Shown one piece after another: positions 57,822 to 64,000 of a stretch of DNA of 64,000 bases. The number at the start of each line of letters is the position of its first letter. The stretch's first letter is position 1. The stretch is from assembly GCF_031081985.1 (NCBI RefSeq), contig NZ_JARWSK010000008.1, positions 1-64,000 of the forward strand. Reading direction: 5' to 3'. This DNA is from Komagataeibacter xylinus. Its GTDB lineage: Bacteria; Pseudomonadota; Alphaproteobacteria; Acetobacterales; Acetobacteraceae. The translations under genes were made by a program, and so were the position numbers. The notes beneath the pieces are model-generated. The model saw only the letters and a list, made by a program, of their open reading frames with translations, ran no database searches and was not told the DNA's origin.

Positions 57822-59017
57822 AAGGACAGCCCCGGCGATGAACCTGACCGTGGTCCGGCAGGCTTCCCGACAGGTTCAGACGAAGCAGGCAATGAGGCGT
57901 CCGAAACCCGCGGCGGCCGCTGCGTGCCGTGTGCCTCGGCCTGACCCAGCCATGACGGGGAAACCGTCTCCGGTTGCGCTTTCGACCCTGAACCCAGGAC
58001 TTCGGACAGGCGGCACAAGGGCGCAACGGGAACAGAACCTGCCTGCATTCCTTCCCTGCGGGTCCTCAGGACCGCGTTCCAGTCCTCTCCGGGCCCCTTC
58101 GGAGATACCCGTCCTGACCAGAGACCGACGTCTTGTGCCATCGCAGCGAATTTCCCGGCATAACGATCCCCCTGCAGGTCGTTATCAACGGCAACAACCA
58201 GTCGCGCTTCAGGCTGGGCGGCGACCTGCATCATGACCCGTTTCAGGTTCGCTTCGCTCTCTGGGCTCATGCCGCCACCCGTCGAGGTATAGAGCGTTCC
58301 TTTGTGGAAGCGATCGAGTGCTGCAAAGGACAGTGCATCAATGGCCGCCTCGGTGACGACAAGGCGCGTCACGGGTTCTTCTCCCCCGTCGGCCCGGAAA
58401 CCGAAGAGACGCTTGCCAACGCCGCCTGTCGAAAACCCCTTGTAATCCGGCCCCCGCATTTCCATCCCGGTGAACTGCCCGTCCGCATCCCGGTGGCCGA
58501 ACCAGGCGGTTCCGTGCGGGCCTTCCTTCAGCGCCCCCTGCTGTCCGGCAATCGCGATAATATGGTCGGGCAACCCACGGATCTCCGTCAGATAGCGCCA
58601 TGCAGCCGTCCCCTGCCCGGGTGCGGTGCGACGGTTCCACAGTTTAGCGGGATCGCGCCGCGGTCTGTCAGCGGCTCCCTTCGTACGCTCGACAACTTCG
58701 AGCGTCGGGCTCCTGCCGACCAGGGCGCGAAGTTCCTGCCTGACATGACCGAGGTTCTTCGAGGGATCGAGATACTGGACAAGCTTGAAGACATCGCCCT
58801 TGCCGTCGCCTTTCGGGTCCCACCAGCCCTTGCCATCGTGATTGACAATAATGGCCTCACTGTCACGGCGAAATTTCAGGTTACGGGCGGAACGCTGCGC
58901 GGTAGCCTGCCGATCCAGCCGGAACCCGGCTTTCTCCAGAACAACGGCGCAGTTTACAGCATTGCGAAGCTCATCAAGTTCTCTTTGCTGTGCTTCTGGG
59001 GAAGACGTGTAAGCCAT
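57818..59017 (-). CDS. DUF3991 plus Toprim-domain protein
   Basis: 399 aa from ATG 59017, preceded by AGGAG. N-terminal part with the primase-like zinc-free region (NLKFRRDSEAIIVNHDGKGW, WDPKGDGKGDVFKLVQYLDP), central DUF3991 fold (TAWRYLTEIRGLPDHIIAIA) and a Toprim segment (RLVVTEAAIDALSFAALDRF; ARLVVAVDNDLQGDRYAGKF) with the Glu and the D-x-D of Toprim catalysis. Plasmid proteins of this type are thought to be primases or DnaG-like factors that prime the incoming strand, which fits the leading-region location. Confidence 0.88.
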   Translation of the reverse strand: MAYTSSPEAQQRELDELRNAVNCAVVLEKAGFRLDRQATAQRSARNLKFRRDSEAIIVNHDGKGWWDPKGDGKGDVFKLVQYLDPSKNLGHVRQELRALVGRSPTLEVVERTKGAADRPRRDPAKLWNRRTAPGQGTAAWRYLTEIRGLPDHIIAIAGQQGALKEGPHGTAWFGHRDADGQFTGMEMRGPDYKGFSTGGVGKRLFGFRADGGEEPVTRLVVTEAAIDALSFAALDRFHKGTLYTSTGGGMSPESEANLKRVMMQVAAQPEARLVVAVDNDLQGDRYAGKFAAMAQDVGLWSGRVSPKGPGEDWNAVLRTRREGMQAGSVPVAPLCRLSEVLGSGSKAQPETVSPSWLGQAEAHGTQRPPRVSDASLPASSEPVGKPAGPRSGSSPGLSL

Positions 59018-59597
59018 GAAAGACACTCCTTCACGAACAGCATGGATTGTGTTTCAGACCGCTCCGGTATTTACGGTGAGTATTTGAGATGATCGCGCGG
59101 AAACACACGACGACCTCTGTATGGTTCGTCGAGATATTGCGTCCTGATGATCCGCGTTGAGGATTTTTATTCTGCGTGAACTGCAAAAGAATACAGGACG
59201 CACGAATGGCCGCAGTTTACGCGCGGCAGCAAACGGCACGTGCCCGCGCCACTGCGCACGCATTACCGGGACTATGGACGAGCGGGCATTCACGACGTCA
59301 GATACTCCCTGTGGAGGATCCTGCCTGCGCCCACATCATGCGACTGACGAAAAAATAAGGTTCACGAGCCCGTATAAAGGTCGATGGAGAAACAGGAGAG
59401 ACACAGTTCATCCCCGATGTGGACGGACGACCGGCGTTCCGGTGTCGGCCGACAGGCTTTCCCGATCGCCCGCGCCATCAGGCCTGTCAGTCCTCACAAG
59501 TATTCATGACGGGAACTGGCGCGGCAGAAACCGCACTTTCTTCTCCCTGAACGGGCAAAATGCTCCGGGTCGTTGACGACCCGGAACACCGCGCGGC
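59018..59597. other. Intergenic region upstream of the Toprim gene
   Basis: About 580 nt. A GTCGCATGAT element (59335-59344) points left and would give a transcript with a ~315-nt leader before the Toprim gene, or one starting the short basic frame at 59293-59054. That frame has no good SD and no family resemblance. No other feature is supported. Confidence 0.45.
59335..59344 (-). promoter_or_regulatory. GTCGCATGAT element, leftward
   Basis: Exact copy on the minus strand, 317 nt before the Toprim start and 41 nt before a GTG-initiated 79-codon frame. It probably drives the Toprim-helicase operon. Confidence 0.55.
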
Positions 59598-60068
59598 CTA
59601 AAACGGGATTTCGTCATCCAATTCCTGCGCGTTGGAAGTTGCGGCAGGAACGGGGCGCTGTGCAGCGCTCCGCGAGGGACGCTCTTCATCAAAACGTCCA
59701 TCGCCAGTGCTTCGACCATTGGCCAGCACCTTCAGGTTTCCATCAAACCGATCAATGATGATCTCGGTCACATAACGGTCCTGTCCCTGCTGGTCGGTCC
59801 ATTTGCGTGTCTCGAGATGGCCTTCGACATAGACCAGCGTTCCCTTCTGGCACCGACGTTCGATCACGGCTGAAAGGTGATCGTTGAAAGAGACGACGCG
59901 GTGCCACTGGGTTTTCTCCCGGCGCTCACCGCTGGCGCGATCGGTCCAGGTTTCACTTGTCGCCACGCCGAAGGATGCGATTTTGCCCTCCCCTTCCCTG
60001 CGTGCGGCAAGATCCGGATCCCGGCCCAGGTGACCGATGATGATGGCGCGATTGACTGACTGGCTCAT
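59598..60068 (-). CDS. ssb: Single-stranded DNA-binding protein
   Basis: 156 aa. OB fold: SVNRAIIIGHLGRDPDLAAR, WHRVVSFNDHLSAVIERRCQ, KGTLVYVEGHLETRKWTDQQ, RYVTEIIID. After a Pro/Ser-rich linker the acidic tip ends DDEIPF, the peptide that binds primase, RecO and other partners. It is complete and normal in length. Plasmid ssb genes usually lie in the leading region and are expressed early in the recipient. ATG 60068 follows AAGGAAC at SD distance, 41 nt after the edge of a large palindrome. Confidence 0.96.
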   Translation of the reverse strand: MSQSVNRAIIIGHLGRDPDLAARREGEGKIASFGVATSETWTDRASGERREKTQWHRVVSFNDHLSAVIERRCQKGTLVYVEGHLETRKWTDQQGQDRYVTEIIIDRFDGNLKVLANGRSTGDGRFDEERPSRSAAQRPVPAATSNAQELDDEIPF

Positions 60069-60109
60069 GGTCTTGTTCCTTTTTTCCTTCCTGGTCGTCT
60101 CCGGCGCCT

Positions 60110-60292
60110 GCCGGATCTCTGACCTGGTGCGGTCTCGCGGAAGCGGGCCTCAGGCGGCGGGCGCAACCCCTCGGGGCGGCAGTGGTGCGGAAGCCGCGCA
60201 TGCGGCTTCACGGTGCCGCCCCGACCGCAGGCCTGGGGGTTGCGCCCGACGACGACCGCTTCAGACCGCAGAAACCAGGTCAGAGACCCGGC
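60110..60292. repeat. 183-bp imperfect palindrome upstream of ssb
   Basis: Arms pair stepwise around 60200: 60110-60128 with 60274-60292 (18 of 19), GCGGTCT/AGACCGC, GAAGCGG/CCGCTTC, CGGGCGCAACCCC/GGGGTTGCGCCCG (60158-60170 with 60236-60248), CGGGGCGGCA/TGCCGCCCCG (60172-60181 with 60214-60223) and GAAGCCGC/GCGGCTTC (60190-60197 with 60202-60209), loop GCAT. Single-stranded DNA or RNA would fold into one long rod with unpaired islands. It lies between the divergent ssb and 60426 genes. Confidence 0.8.
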
Positions 60293-60299
60293 AGGGGCC

Positions 60300-60425
60300 G
60301 AGGTCATGCTTTTGGATTTTGATTTCTGTTTTATTTTTCTATTTCGCTCATAATCGCGTCATTTATTCTTGTACAATTATGATAGTCGTCCTAGAATTTC
60401 CCTGTCTCTACATTGGGAGTTCATC
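60300..60425. promoter_or_regulatory. A+T-rich promoter region between palindrome and the 60426 gene
   Basis: A T-rich tract (TTTTGGATTTTGATTTCTGTTTTATTTTTC and similar, 60308-60350) and TTGTACAATTATGATAG (60367-60385) give possible -35/-10 elements for the rightward gene and, on the other strand, for a double-stranded promoter of ssb. Confidence 0.45.
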
Positions 60426-60938
60426 ATGGCCGTGATTACTGCGTCGGAAGGACGCATCACCCTGAAGGCCGACTTTCATCCCGAACTGGCAGTCCAGGCC
60501 CGGCGTTACAGGGGACGTTTTCTCGGCAAGGAAATCGGCTGGTCCTTCCTGCCCGAACATGAGCCGGCGATCCGCCAGCTCTGCCAGACCCTGTATGGCG
60601 TGAATGGCACGCCAGATGCATGGCATGACTGCTGCACCGTGCAGGTCGAAGTCGACGAGCAGGATGTCCGGGCACCGCTGTGGCGCCAGTTCAACGCCGA
60701 TATTTACCTCGGTGGCCGTCACGTTGTGGGCGTTTTTGGTCCACGGCAGGCAGTTCGCACCGGCAAGGGCATAAAATTCCTGCGCGGCCAGCCGCATTAC
60801 GCCGCCCGGATCGGCGCCTACCACATGGAGGTACCCACCGGCAGCGTTCTGGAAATCCGGAAATATCCGCGTGCCGCACTGGTGTTCCTGGGCCGGTGCC
60901 TCGACGGACATGGCTCCTGGCGCATGGCCCAAGGCTAG
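60426..60938 (+). CDS. Hypothetical protein, 170 aa
   Basis: From ATG 60426. Beta-rich, with residues such as GRITLKADFHPELAVQARRY, RGRFLGKEIGWSFLPEHEPA and the C-terminal QPHYAARIGAYHMEVPTGSV. No known domain. It is the only clear rightward gene of the 55-64 kb region and is divergent from ssb. Confidence 0.6.
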   Translation: MAVITASEGRITLKADFHPELAVQARRYRGRFLGKEIGWSFLPEHEPAIRQLCQTLYGVNGTPDAWHDCCTVQVEVDEQDVRAPLWRQFNADIYLGGRHVVGVFGPRQAVRTGKGIKFLRGQPHYAARIGAYHMEVPTGSVLEIRKYPRAALVFLGRCLDGHGSWRMAQG

Positions 60939-61441
60939 AGCAGCCCGAGTTGCACGGTGGGCACGGGTGCATCCGCTGCCATCACTGTTCCGCCATGCTT
61001 TGCCTGCAGACGGGCCATCTCCGCTTTCTCGCGCGCAACCTGTTCCTCGCGGGCGCGGGTCGTCCATGCCTCGACCAGCAGGTTTTCCCGGACACGCTGC
61101 CCGATTTCCTTCTCTACATCCGACCAGACAAAAGTCGGGTCGCCCCAGCAGGGATATCGCGCAACCTGATCGAGGAAATCGCGCCGTGTGGCTGCATTGT
61201 CGAACCATGTCTGCGCGAAGCCGGTCCGATTATAATGCGCGATAAATCCGAACATATTGCTCAGCCGGTTATACAGGGCCGGGGTAAATTTTTCTGCGGG
61301 CATTCCGAGTGCGATGAACCGCAGGATCGCATTACCAAGCTTTGCCTTTTGCTGGGCCGTCGCCCATTGGGTGGGTTTCAGGAGAGCCGGGTCTAAAGGC
61401 GGGATCCGAAGCCACTCGCACAGGATCGGTCCCGCCGTCAT
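60935..61441 (-). CDS. Hypothetical protein, 168 aa
   Basis: ATG 61441 is chosen over 61459 because it overlaps the upstream stop (ATGA). The product is mostly helical (KPTQWATAQQKAKLGNAILR, LYNRLSNMFGFIAHYNRTGF, VEKEIGQRVRENLLVEAWTT) with no recognised domain. The 4-nt tail-to-tail overlap with the 60426 gene is unusual. It belongs to the ArdC-cluster operon. Confidence 0.6.
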   Translation of the reverse strand: MTAGPILCEWLRIPPLDPALLKPTQWATAQQKAKLGNAILRFIALGMPAEKFTPALYNRLSNMFGFIAHYNRTGFAQTWFDNAATRRDFLDQVARYPCWGDPTFVWSDVEKEIGQRVRENLLVEAWTTRAREEQVAREKAEMARLQAKHGGTVMAADAPVPTVQLGLL

Positions 61442-61827
61442 GACACCTGGCTCCGGCATCGATAGCCGTTATGAAAGCGGTTCACATCCGGCAGATCCGG
61501 ATAATGCCCCTCGCCCAGGCCCTCTTCATTCATCCTTTCCAGATAGCGCACTGCCACGGTCACACGGCGGGCATCGGCGAGGCTACGCAATACGACCAGA
61601 TCCGAGCGGCCTCGCATATAACGGTCTTCCCAGAGACCCGTGACGGGGTTCAGCGCAGCCGCCCCCATCGTGCCGTTCAGAAAACATTCCACGATCCACG
61701 GCCGGGTCCGATAGGGACGCCCCGAAACAGGAGCCGGAAGACGGAAGATGGTTCCACTGGCAATGGTCCCGACCCGGAGCGGGTTATTACCGCCCTGAAA
61801 TGGAGACGTATAATACTGGCGGATCAT
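61438..61827 (-). CDS. Hypothetical protein, 129 aa
   Basis: From ATG 61827 (AAGGAG at SD distance), overlapping neighbours by 4 nt on both sides. Beta-rich N-terminus (YTSPFQGGNNPLRVGTIASG) and helical second half (DLVVLRSLADARRVTVAVRY LERM-type). No known family. Confidence 0.6.
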   Translation of the reverse strand: MIRQYYTSPFQGGNNPLRVGTIASGTIFRLPAPVSGRPYRTRPWIVECFLNGTMGAAALNPVTGLWEDRYMRGRSDLVVLRSLADARRVTVAVRYLERMNEEGLGEGHYPDLPDVNRFHNGYRCRSQVS

Positions 61828-62207
61828 GCCACGTCTCCTTTGCAGGACGCCATGTTTCCGGTTTCGGCTGCGGATCGTCCATGCAGGATCCGCGCGCCAT
61901 CAGCGTCGTTATCGACCATGAGAACCCATCTGTCCGTCCCCAGGGCGCCAGTGCGGTAAGCCGCATCAAAGCCACGTGGCTTACGATCGCCCCGACGGAT
62001 ATGCACACTGATGGAAAATGAGCGCCCTGGATGCGCGTCGGCGATCCTCTCACCGTAAAGCGTTACGGCAGTCGAGATTTCCGCGAGCGTCCGGGCTTCT
62101 GTCATCCCCCGTGCACCAAGGTGTTCCATCGGCAGCGCCTTAAGGATGGTGCAGCCGTCGGAACGGATGCGCACGGCGGGAGTGGCAATCAGGGCAAAGA
62201 CTGGCAT
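61824..62207 (-). CDS. Hypothetical protein, 127 aa
   Basis: ATG 62207 is preferred because GGAG lies 8 nt before it; in-frame GTG 62222 and ATG 62219 are alternatives. N-terminus MPVFALIATPAVRIRSDGCT, internal ISVHIRRGDRKPRGFDAAYR, and GTDRWVLMVDNDADGARILH, which is reminiscent of a Toprim-like D-x-D strand but is too short to call. It follows ArdC by 57 nt, after a small hairpin. Confidence 0.6.
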   Translation of the reverse strand: MPVFALIATPAVRIRSDGCTILKALPMEHLGARGMTEARTLAEISTAVTLYGERIADAHPGRSFSISVHIRRGDRKPRGFDAAYRTGALGTDRWVLMVDNDADGARILHGRSAAETGNMASCKGDVA

Positions 62208-62227
62208 GATGAACTCCATCACTCAGC

Positions 62228-62243
62228 GCGCCCTTGCGGGCGC
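62228..62243 (-). promoter_or_regulatory. Small GC hairpin between ArdC and the downstream gene
   Basis: GCGCCC-TTGC-GGGCGC, 6-bp perfect stem, just before the start sites of the 127-aa gene. It may reduce read-through or translation after ardC. A T-rich tail exists only on the plus strand. Confidence 0.4.
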
Positions 62244-62264
62244 ATATATTTTCAGGGTTGGGTT

Positions 62265-63164
62265 TCAGGCGGCAGAAGCCACGTCCTCGACGGATGGCTG
62301 ACGTGTCGATGAGCTGAAAATGTATTGGGCCGCGGCTGAAGCAGCACTCGCTGCGGTGAAAATGGCGCGCTTGTCAGCCTTCAGCAGTTCCAGCCAGTTC
62401 CCGATGTAATCAGCATGGCGGACCGTCGGCTCGATCTGCAGTTCCGCGCATACGAAAGCAGATGTCATCTCTGCGACCAGTTCCTCGGCCGCGTAGGCAT
62501 GGTCCCCAAACCGCCTGCCAAAGGTGCGCGCCAGTCGGCTTTCGGCCCCGGTCCAATGCCCGATCTCGTGAAAGACGGTTCGGTACCAGTCGATCTGGTT
62601 GAAATAGGACTGCTGGGGCGGAACCCGGATGAAGTCCGCATCCGGGGCATAAAATGCCTTGTCACCACCGATGCGAATGTCCGCCCCGGTTTCGGTCATC
62701 AGCGCTTCCGCGTGCGGCACGATTTCGCGTTCCGGCAACGGCGCGGTCGGCGCGACCATGCTCTCCGGCAGGTTCTCGCACTGGTCAAGATTGAACACCG
62801 TAAACCGCTTTAGAAACGGGATCTGGCGTGGCTCGTCGGAACCTGCTTCCGATTTTGGCGTGAAACGGTCGGCATAAAATACAGTCGTTCCCTTCTCGCC
62901 TTTCCTGACATTGCCGCCCTGCGCATGCGCCTGGCGGAACGTCAGCCATTTCTGGGTACAAAACCCCTGCATCTCTACCGAACCCCACAGCATCAGGATG
63001 TTGATCCCGGAATAGGCCCGGTCGGTCGCGGCATTACGCGGCAGGGCAATGCCGCATTTCGTGCGGCTCCACGGGCAGACCCATGGCACGGTTCCCGCTT
63101 CAAGTTCGCGGATGATGCGGTCAGTGACGCACTGGTGGATGTCGGTACGTTCAGTTCTGGCCAT
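62265..63164 (-). CDS. ardC: ArdC-family antirestriction / ssDNA-binding protease-like protein
   Basis: 299 aa. N-terminal ssDNA-binding region (IHQCVTDRIIRELEAGTVPW, AYSGINILMLWG, WLTFRQAHAQGGNVRKGEKG, TTVFYADRF) and a C-terminal zincin-type domain with HEIGH (199-203) and the downstream Glu in YAAEELVAEMTSAFVCAELQ. Members of this family protect incoming plasmid DNA against restriction and are leading-region markers. All metal-binding residues are present. The start ATG 63164 follows GGAG-like bases. It heads the operon that continues to 60935. Confidence 0.93.
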   Translation of the reverse strand: MARTERTDIHQCVTDRIIRELEAGTVPWVCPWSRTKCGIALPRNAATDRAYSGINILMLWGSVEMQGFCTQKWLTFRQAHAQGGNVRKGEKGTTVFYADRFTPKSEAGSDEPRQIPFLKRFTVFNLDQCENLPESMVAPTAPLPEREIVPHAEALMTETGADIRIGGDKAFYAPDADFIRVPPQQSYFNQIDWYRTVFHEIGHWTGAESRLARTFGRRFGDHAYAAEELVAEMTSAFVCAELQIEPTVRHADYIGNWLELLKADKRAIFTAASAASAAAQYIFSSSTRQPSVEDVASAA

Positions 63165-63238
63165 GATCAGTCTCCAGAAAGTGCAGACGCCGCCCCGAAG
63201 GGCGGCGCGGATGGGCAGCGAATGGCGAGGTGGTGGTG

Positions 63239-63394
63239 TCACCTGAGATCGATGATGCCCGTGCACGGATCGAGGAAGACGTCGGGCAGCAGGAGGAAAG
63301 TGACCATGGAGGCCGTCCAGAGGAGCACGATGGCGACGAATTTGGCGATTTCGACGGCGGGGCGGGACGGCGGCGCAATGCGGTTCTGTGCCAT
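63239..63394 (-). CDS. 51-aa single-helix membrane protein
   Basis: ATG 63394 after AGGA at SD distance gives MAQNRIAPPSRPAVEIAKFV, a TM helix (IAKFVAIVLLWTASMVTFLL) and a short tail with one Cys. It lies 74 nt before the ArdC start and 44 nt after the hairpin region. It is small but has a proper SD and is probably translated. Confidence 0.55.
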   Translation of the reverse strand: MAQNRIAPPSRPAVEIAKFVAIVLLWTASMVTFLLLPDVFLDPCTGIIDLR

Positions 63395-63412
63395 TTCCAG
63401 ATCCTTTTTTCG

Positions 63413-63561
63413 GGGGTTTCGACCCCTTCCGGCGACCGCAGGGCAGACTGGCGGGCAAGGGCGCCGCACAGCGGCGGCACCGGAGCCGCGCACAGATGGC
63501 GCAGCCATCGCGCACGGCGAGGAGCCACACCTTGCGCGGCAGGCTGGACTGTGGTGCCTGC
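63413..63561. repeat. Imperfect palindrome upstream of the ArdC cluster
   Basis: Arms near 63444-63460 and 63530-63546 pair at 14 of 17 positions (CAGACTGGCGGGCAAGG with CCTTGCGCGGCAGGCTG). Inside lie hairpins GCCGC-ACA-GCGGC (63463-63475) and GATGGC-GCA-GCCATC (63495-63509), and a side hairpin GGGG/CCCC at 63413-63426. It resembles the ssb-upstream palindrome in size, place and loop style. Confidence 0.6.
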
Positions 63562-63612
63562 CTCCTTTCTTTACTATTTCATTTATTTCTATATTTTATT
63601 TTTATTATATTT
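63562..63612. promoter_or_regulatory. Very A+T-rich tract upstream of the palindrome
   Basis: Almost pure A/T on the minus strand (from about 63573 to 63620), directly after the DUF3085-like gene and before the palindrome. It may melt easily or hold a double-stranded promoter. Confidence 0.4.
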
Positions 63613-64000
63613 TTATTCAGATTTGGCCTTTCCAGAGCCGCCATCCGGTTGTCCGGATCGGGCTTTTTGCGGGGATGCCAGATAGGGGCAACTGATCCGC
63701 GCAGGCGTGACATCAATCCACAAACGATTGCCCGCAGTCGCCTTCAGTGCCTTACGGATGGTATCGGCGGAAAGAAATTCCGCGCCATCGTCACCGCCAA
63801 ACGATGCGCGTTTGACATCGTACCAGTCGTCAGGACATGTGCGCGGGTCCGCTTCGACAGCATAGGCGACAAGGTTCGCCTGCCCCTCGGCATCACTGAG
63901 GCCCGGATAACCATTCGACATCAGGTACACCCCATGATCGCCGACCAGCATAAGTCCTGCCGGTATTCTGGTACGGTCGACATCCGCACCGGTCGGATGG
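63613..64000 (-). CDS. DUF3085-like protein, partial (start beyond window)
   Basis: The frame is open to the right edge (HPTGADVDRTRIPAGLMLVG...). The body contains LMLVGDHGVYLMSNGYPGLS, DPRTCPDDWYDVKRASFGGD, DGAEFLSADTIRKALKATAG and a C-terminal Lys/Ser tail, matching the short DUF3085 proteins of plasmids. The function is unknown. About 129 codons are in the window; the N-terminus is missing. Confidence 0.75.
   Translation of the reverse strand, partial: HPTGADVDRTRIPAGLMLVGDHGVYLMSNGYPGLSDAEGQANLVAYAVEADPRTCPDDWYDVKRASFGGDDGAEFLSADTIRKALKATAGNRLWIDVTPARISCPYLASPQKARSGQPDGGSGKAKSE

Noticed and set aside
59054-59293. 79-codon minus-strand frame after the 59335 element
   Set aside because: The distance to the element fits, but there is no clear SD, composition is odd and no family is visible; kept as intergenic.
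60065-60307. Open frame of 80 codons across the ssb palindrome
   Set aside because: It exists only because the GC-rich palindrome has few stops; the product is low-complexity Arg/Pro-rich and there is no ribosome-binding site.
1-64000. Insertion sequences, integrases, tRNA or rRNA genes
   Set aside because: None was recognised: no transposase or integrase motifs, terminal repeats or tRNA-like cloverleafs were seen by eye; a profile search could still find small remnants.

Overview
The window looks like part of a large conjugative plasmid (or integrated conjugative element) of an alphaproteobacterium, most likely an acetic acid bacterium. The evidence is the moderately high G+C, two Ros/MucR regulators, a GcrA-like regulator, a NepR-like protein and an almost complete type IVB (Dot/Icm, IncI-like) conjugation system. 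No replication-initiation or partition locus was recognised, so the replicon continues outside the window. The family placement is recognition by eye, not a database result.

Layout. 1-3.5 kb is degraded accessory DNA: a decayed mazEF pair, a Ros/MucR gene and a WGR-domain gene. 3.5-24.6 kb is the first transfer block. A thioredoxin-fold exported protein and a small membrane protein (possible IcmV/TraX) face a leftward operon containing dotA/traY and several exported proteins. Two regulators sit in the middle (a double-XRE protein and a GcrA-like HTH protein). A rightward series follows in the order dotI-dotH-dotG-(dotF?)-dotE-dotP-dotN-dotO. 24.7-28.3 kb is cargo: hipBA, a PLP aminotransferase and a small lipoprotein. 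28.6-37.9 kb is the second transfer block: dotD-dotC-dotB-icmT-x-transglycosylase-dotM-x-dotL-DUF1173. 38-41 kb holds a Fic protein, a second Ros/MucR gene and an orphan NepR-like gene. 41.2-49.5 kb is DNA processing: a MobF relaxase-helicase, HU, a BRO-N protein, a candidate oriT, a TraL-like ATPase with two partners, and a second lytic transglycosylase. 49.6-64 kb resembles a leading region: most genes lie on the minus strand and include SSB, ArdC antirestriction, a DUF3991/Toprim protein and a UvrD-type helicase. It is interrupted by a redox/detoxification cargo set (HxlR, quinone-oxidoreductase-like, NTF2-like, cupin).

How it works together. The MobF relaxase would nick oriT near 46.05 kb. 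The coupling protein DotL with DotM/DotN would hand the strand to the DotB/DotO-powered channel (DotC/D/H/G/F outer and trans-envelope core, DotA/E/P/I inner membrane). If the nick follows the 46032-46044 hairpin on the plus strand, the 46-64 kb side enters the recipient first. The plus strand would then be the correct template for the minus-strand genes there. Long imperfect palindromes beside A+T-rich tracts lie just upstream of ssb and the ArdC cluster, and a smaller example precedes a third gene; they could be single-strand promoters.

Most notable observation: a 10-bp element, GTCGCAWGWT, recurs about a dozen times. Most copies lie 36-42 nt before the first gene of a transfer-related unit, always in the gene's orientation, and none precedes a cargo operon. 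It looks like an undescribed regulon element or unusual core promoter.
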